A stretch of 7,353 nucleotides of DNA. Origin: a bacterium. GTDB taxonomy: Bacteria > JACRDZ01 > JAQUKH01. This document shows, one piece after another, positions 6,935-7,353 of the stretch. The stretch is from positions 1-7,353 of the forward strand of contig JAQUKH010000055.1 in NCBI GenBank assembly GCA_028719205.1, read 5' to 3'. A model generated the notes under the pieces. That model was not told where the DNA came from. It worked only from the letters and a program-made list of their open reading frames with translations, and did no database searches. The first letter of the stretch is position 1. Every line of letters begins with the position of its first letter. A program made the translations under genes and the position numbers.

Positions 6935-6965
6935 TTTGATAAGGCAAACTTTATCACTACCTTTG
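6935..6965 (+). promoter_or_regulatory. consensus Bacteroidota promoter for the gene at 7046
   Basis: TTTG at 6935-6938, a spacer of exactly 19 bases, and TACCTTTG at 6958-6965 reproduce the known Bacteroidota primary sigma factor promoter form (TTTG, about 19 bases, TAnnTTTG). It is the best promoter in the window. Transcription should begin a few bases after 6965, leaving a leader of about 75 bases before the ATG at 7046. Confidence 0.7.
6938..6955. repeat. inverted repeat inside the promoter spacer
   Basis: GATAAGG (6938-6944) and CTTTATC (6949-6955) form a near-perfect palindrome around CAAA, with six of seven positions symmetrical. It sits between the -33 and -7 elements, a place where a bound repressor would block transcription. 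A separate exact pair, GCCTTAT (6902-6908) and ATAAGGC (6939-6945), overlaps it. No T-tract follows, so a terminator role is unlikely. Confidence 0.35.
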
Positions 6966-7045
6966 TAGGTTCTATAGCTAATTCTTTTCAGAAAATTTCT
7001 TAAGGTTTTAGTGTCTAGAAAAATCAGTTTTACTTGTAAATACGT

Positions 7046-7353
7046 ATGATAACAAGAACAGAACCTCATACTTTTCATATTCCGGTGATGGGAATAGGCT
7101 ATTCCATTGATAGTCCTGTTCGTGTTGCAAAGTATGGTATTAATTCTGTTATCTCTTTGGTAGATGATGGTATTATTGAAAAAATGCGTCAACTCTATTG
7201 TGTAAAGCTTAATATTCCTTACGACCATATCCCTTCTAATTCTGAAGATTATCGTGCACGCCGTATCACAGCATATCTTAACCTGATTGATTTACTGGTA
7301 AAAGAATCATTCGAGGAATTAAAAAATTCGATTGATAGTAAAACCAAAGAATG
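7046..7353 (+). CDS. N-terminal part of an unidentified protein, cut by window edge
   Basis: A continuous frame of 102 codons plus two bases runs off the right end. ATG at 7046 is the first possible start, because an in-frame TAA lies just upstream at 7037-7039. The protein begins MITRTEPHTFHIPVMGIGYS and continues with a 'SPVRVAKYGINSVISLVDD' segment (23-41), then a helical, charged stretch (DYRARRITAYLNLIDLLVKE, 68-87). There is no signal peptide or membrane segment, so it is probably cytosolic. The N-terminal 'PVMGxGYSIDSPxxVAKYGxxSVISxVDD' run is reminiscent of the first strand and helix of FMN-type TIM barrels such as nitronate monooxygenase-like enzymes, but this is only an impression. 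From memory, similar N-termini occur in long uncharacterised Bacteroidota proteins; no family can be assigned here. A consensus promoter lies 80 bases upstream. The coding call is strong and the function unknown. Confidence 0.85.
   Translation, partial: MITRTEPHTFHIPVMGIGYSIDSPVRVAKYGINSVISLVDDGIIEKMRQLYCVKLNIPYDHIPSNSEDYRARRITAYLNLIDLLVKESFEELKNSIDSKTKE

Noticed and set aside
6902-6945. rpiB terminator formed by GCCTTAT and ATAAGGC
   Set aside because: The stem is only seven AT-rich pairs with a 30-base loop and no T-tract after it, and the right arm lies within a promoter.
6905-7228. A 107-codon open frame on the minus strand downstream of rpiB
   Set aside because: It lies opposite the promoter and first 60 codons of the better-supported gene at 7046, and its translation has no recognisable features.

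Overview
The window looks like ordinary chromosome from a member of the Bacteroidota, probably an environmental or anaerobic Bacteroidales-like lineage. The evidence is a set of Bacteroidota-style -7 boxes (TAnnTTTG) upstream of several genes, no proper Shine-Dalgarno sequences at the starts, AT-rich DNA, and an exported MORN-repeat protein followed by an outer-membrane-barrel-like protein. The species cannot be fixed from this sequence.

Layout: positions 1-5815 hold six genes, all on the minus strand. In transcription order (right to left) they are nadA (quinolinate synthase), an exported MORN-repeat protein, a small barrel-like exported protein with a GTG start, ruvB (Holliday-junction branch-migration ATPase), a lipoprotein whose C-terminal half resembles a C2 domain, and the N-terminal two thirds of ispD (MEP-pathway cytidylyltransferase, TTG start, cut by the window edge). 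Candidate -7 boxes precede nadA, the MORN gene and ruvB. This suggests three transcription units: nadA; MORN plus barrel; and ruvB, lipoprotein and ispD. Readthrough between them is possible.

Positions 5816-6462 are a divergent intergenic region between nadA and rpiB. It is extremely AT-rich (101 G/C in 580 bases at 5881-6460, 17%, counted by hand) and holds no gene I can support. Next to nadA it contains a tandem composite repeat that overlaps the nadA promoter.

On the plus strand, rpiB (ribose-5-phosphate isomerase B) is followed by a separate promoter of textbook Bacteroidota form (TTTG-N19-TACCTTTG). This promoter drives the start of an unidentified protein at 7046 that runs off the right edge.

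The genes are mainly housekeeping (NAD synthesis, recombination, isoprenoid precursor synthesis, pentose phosphate). The less understood parts are the MORN/barrel pair, the C2-like lipoprotein between ruvB and ispD, the repeat upstream of nadA and the unidentified gene at the right edge. I did not find a clear new defence, mobile or RNA-based system.
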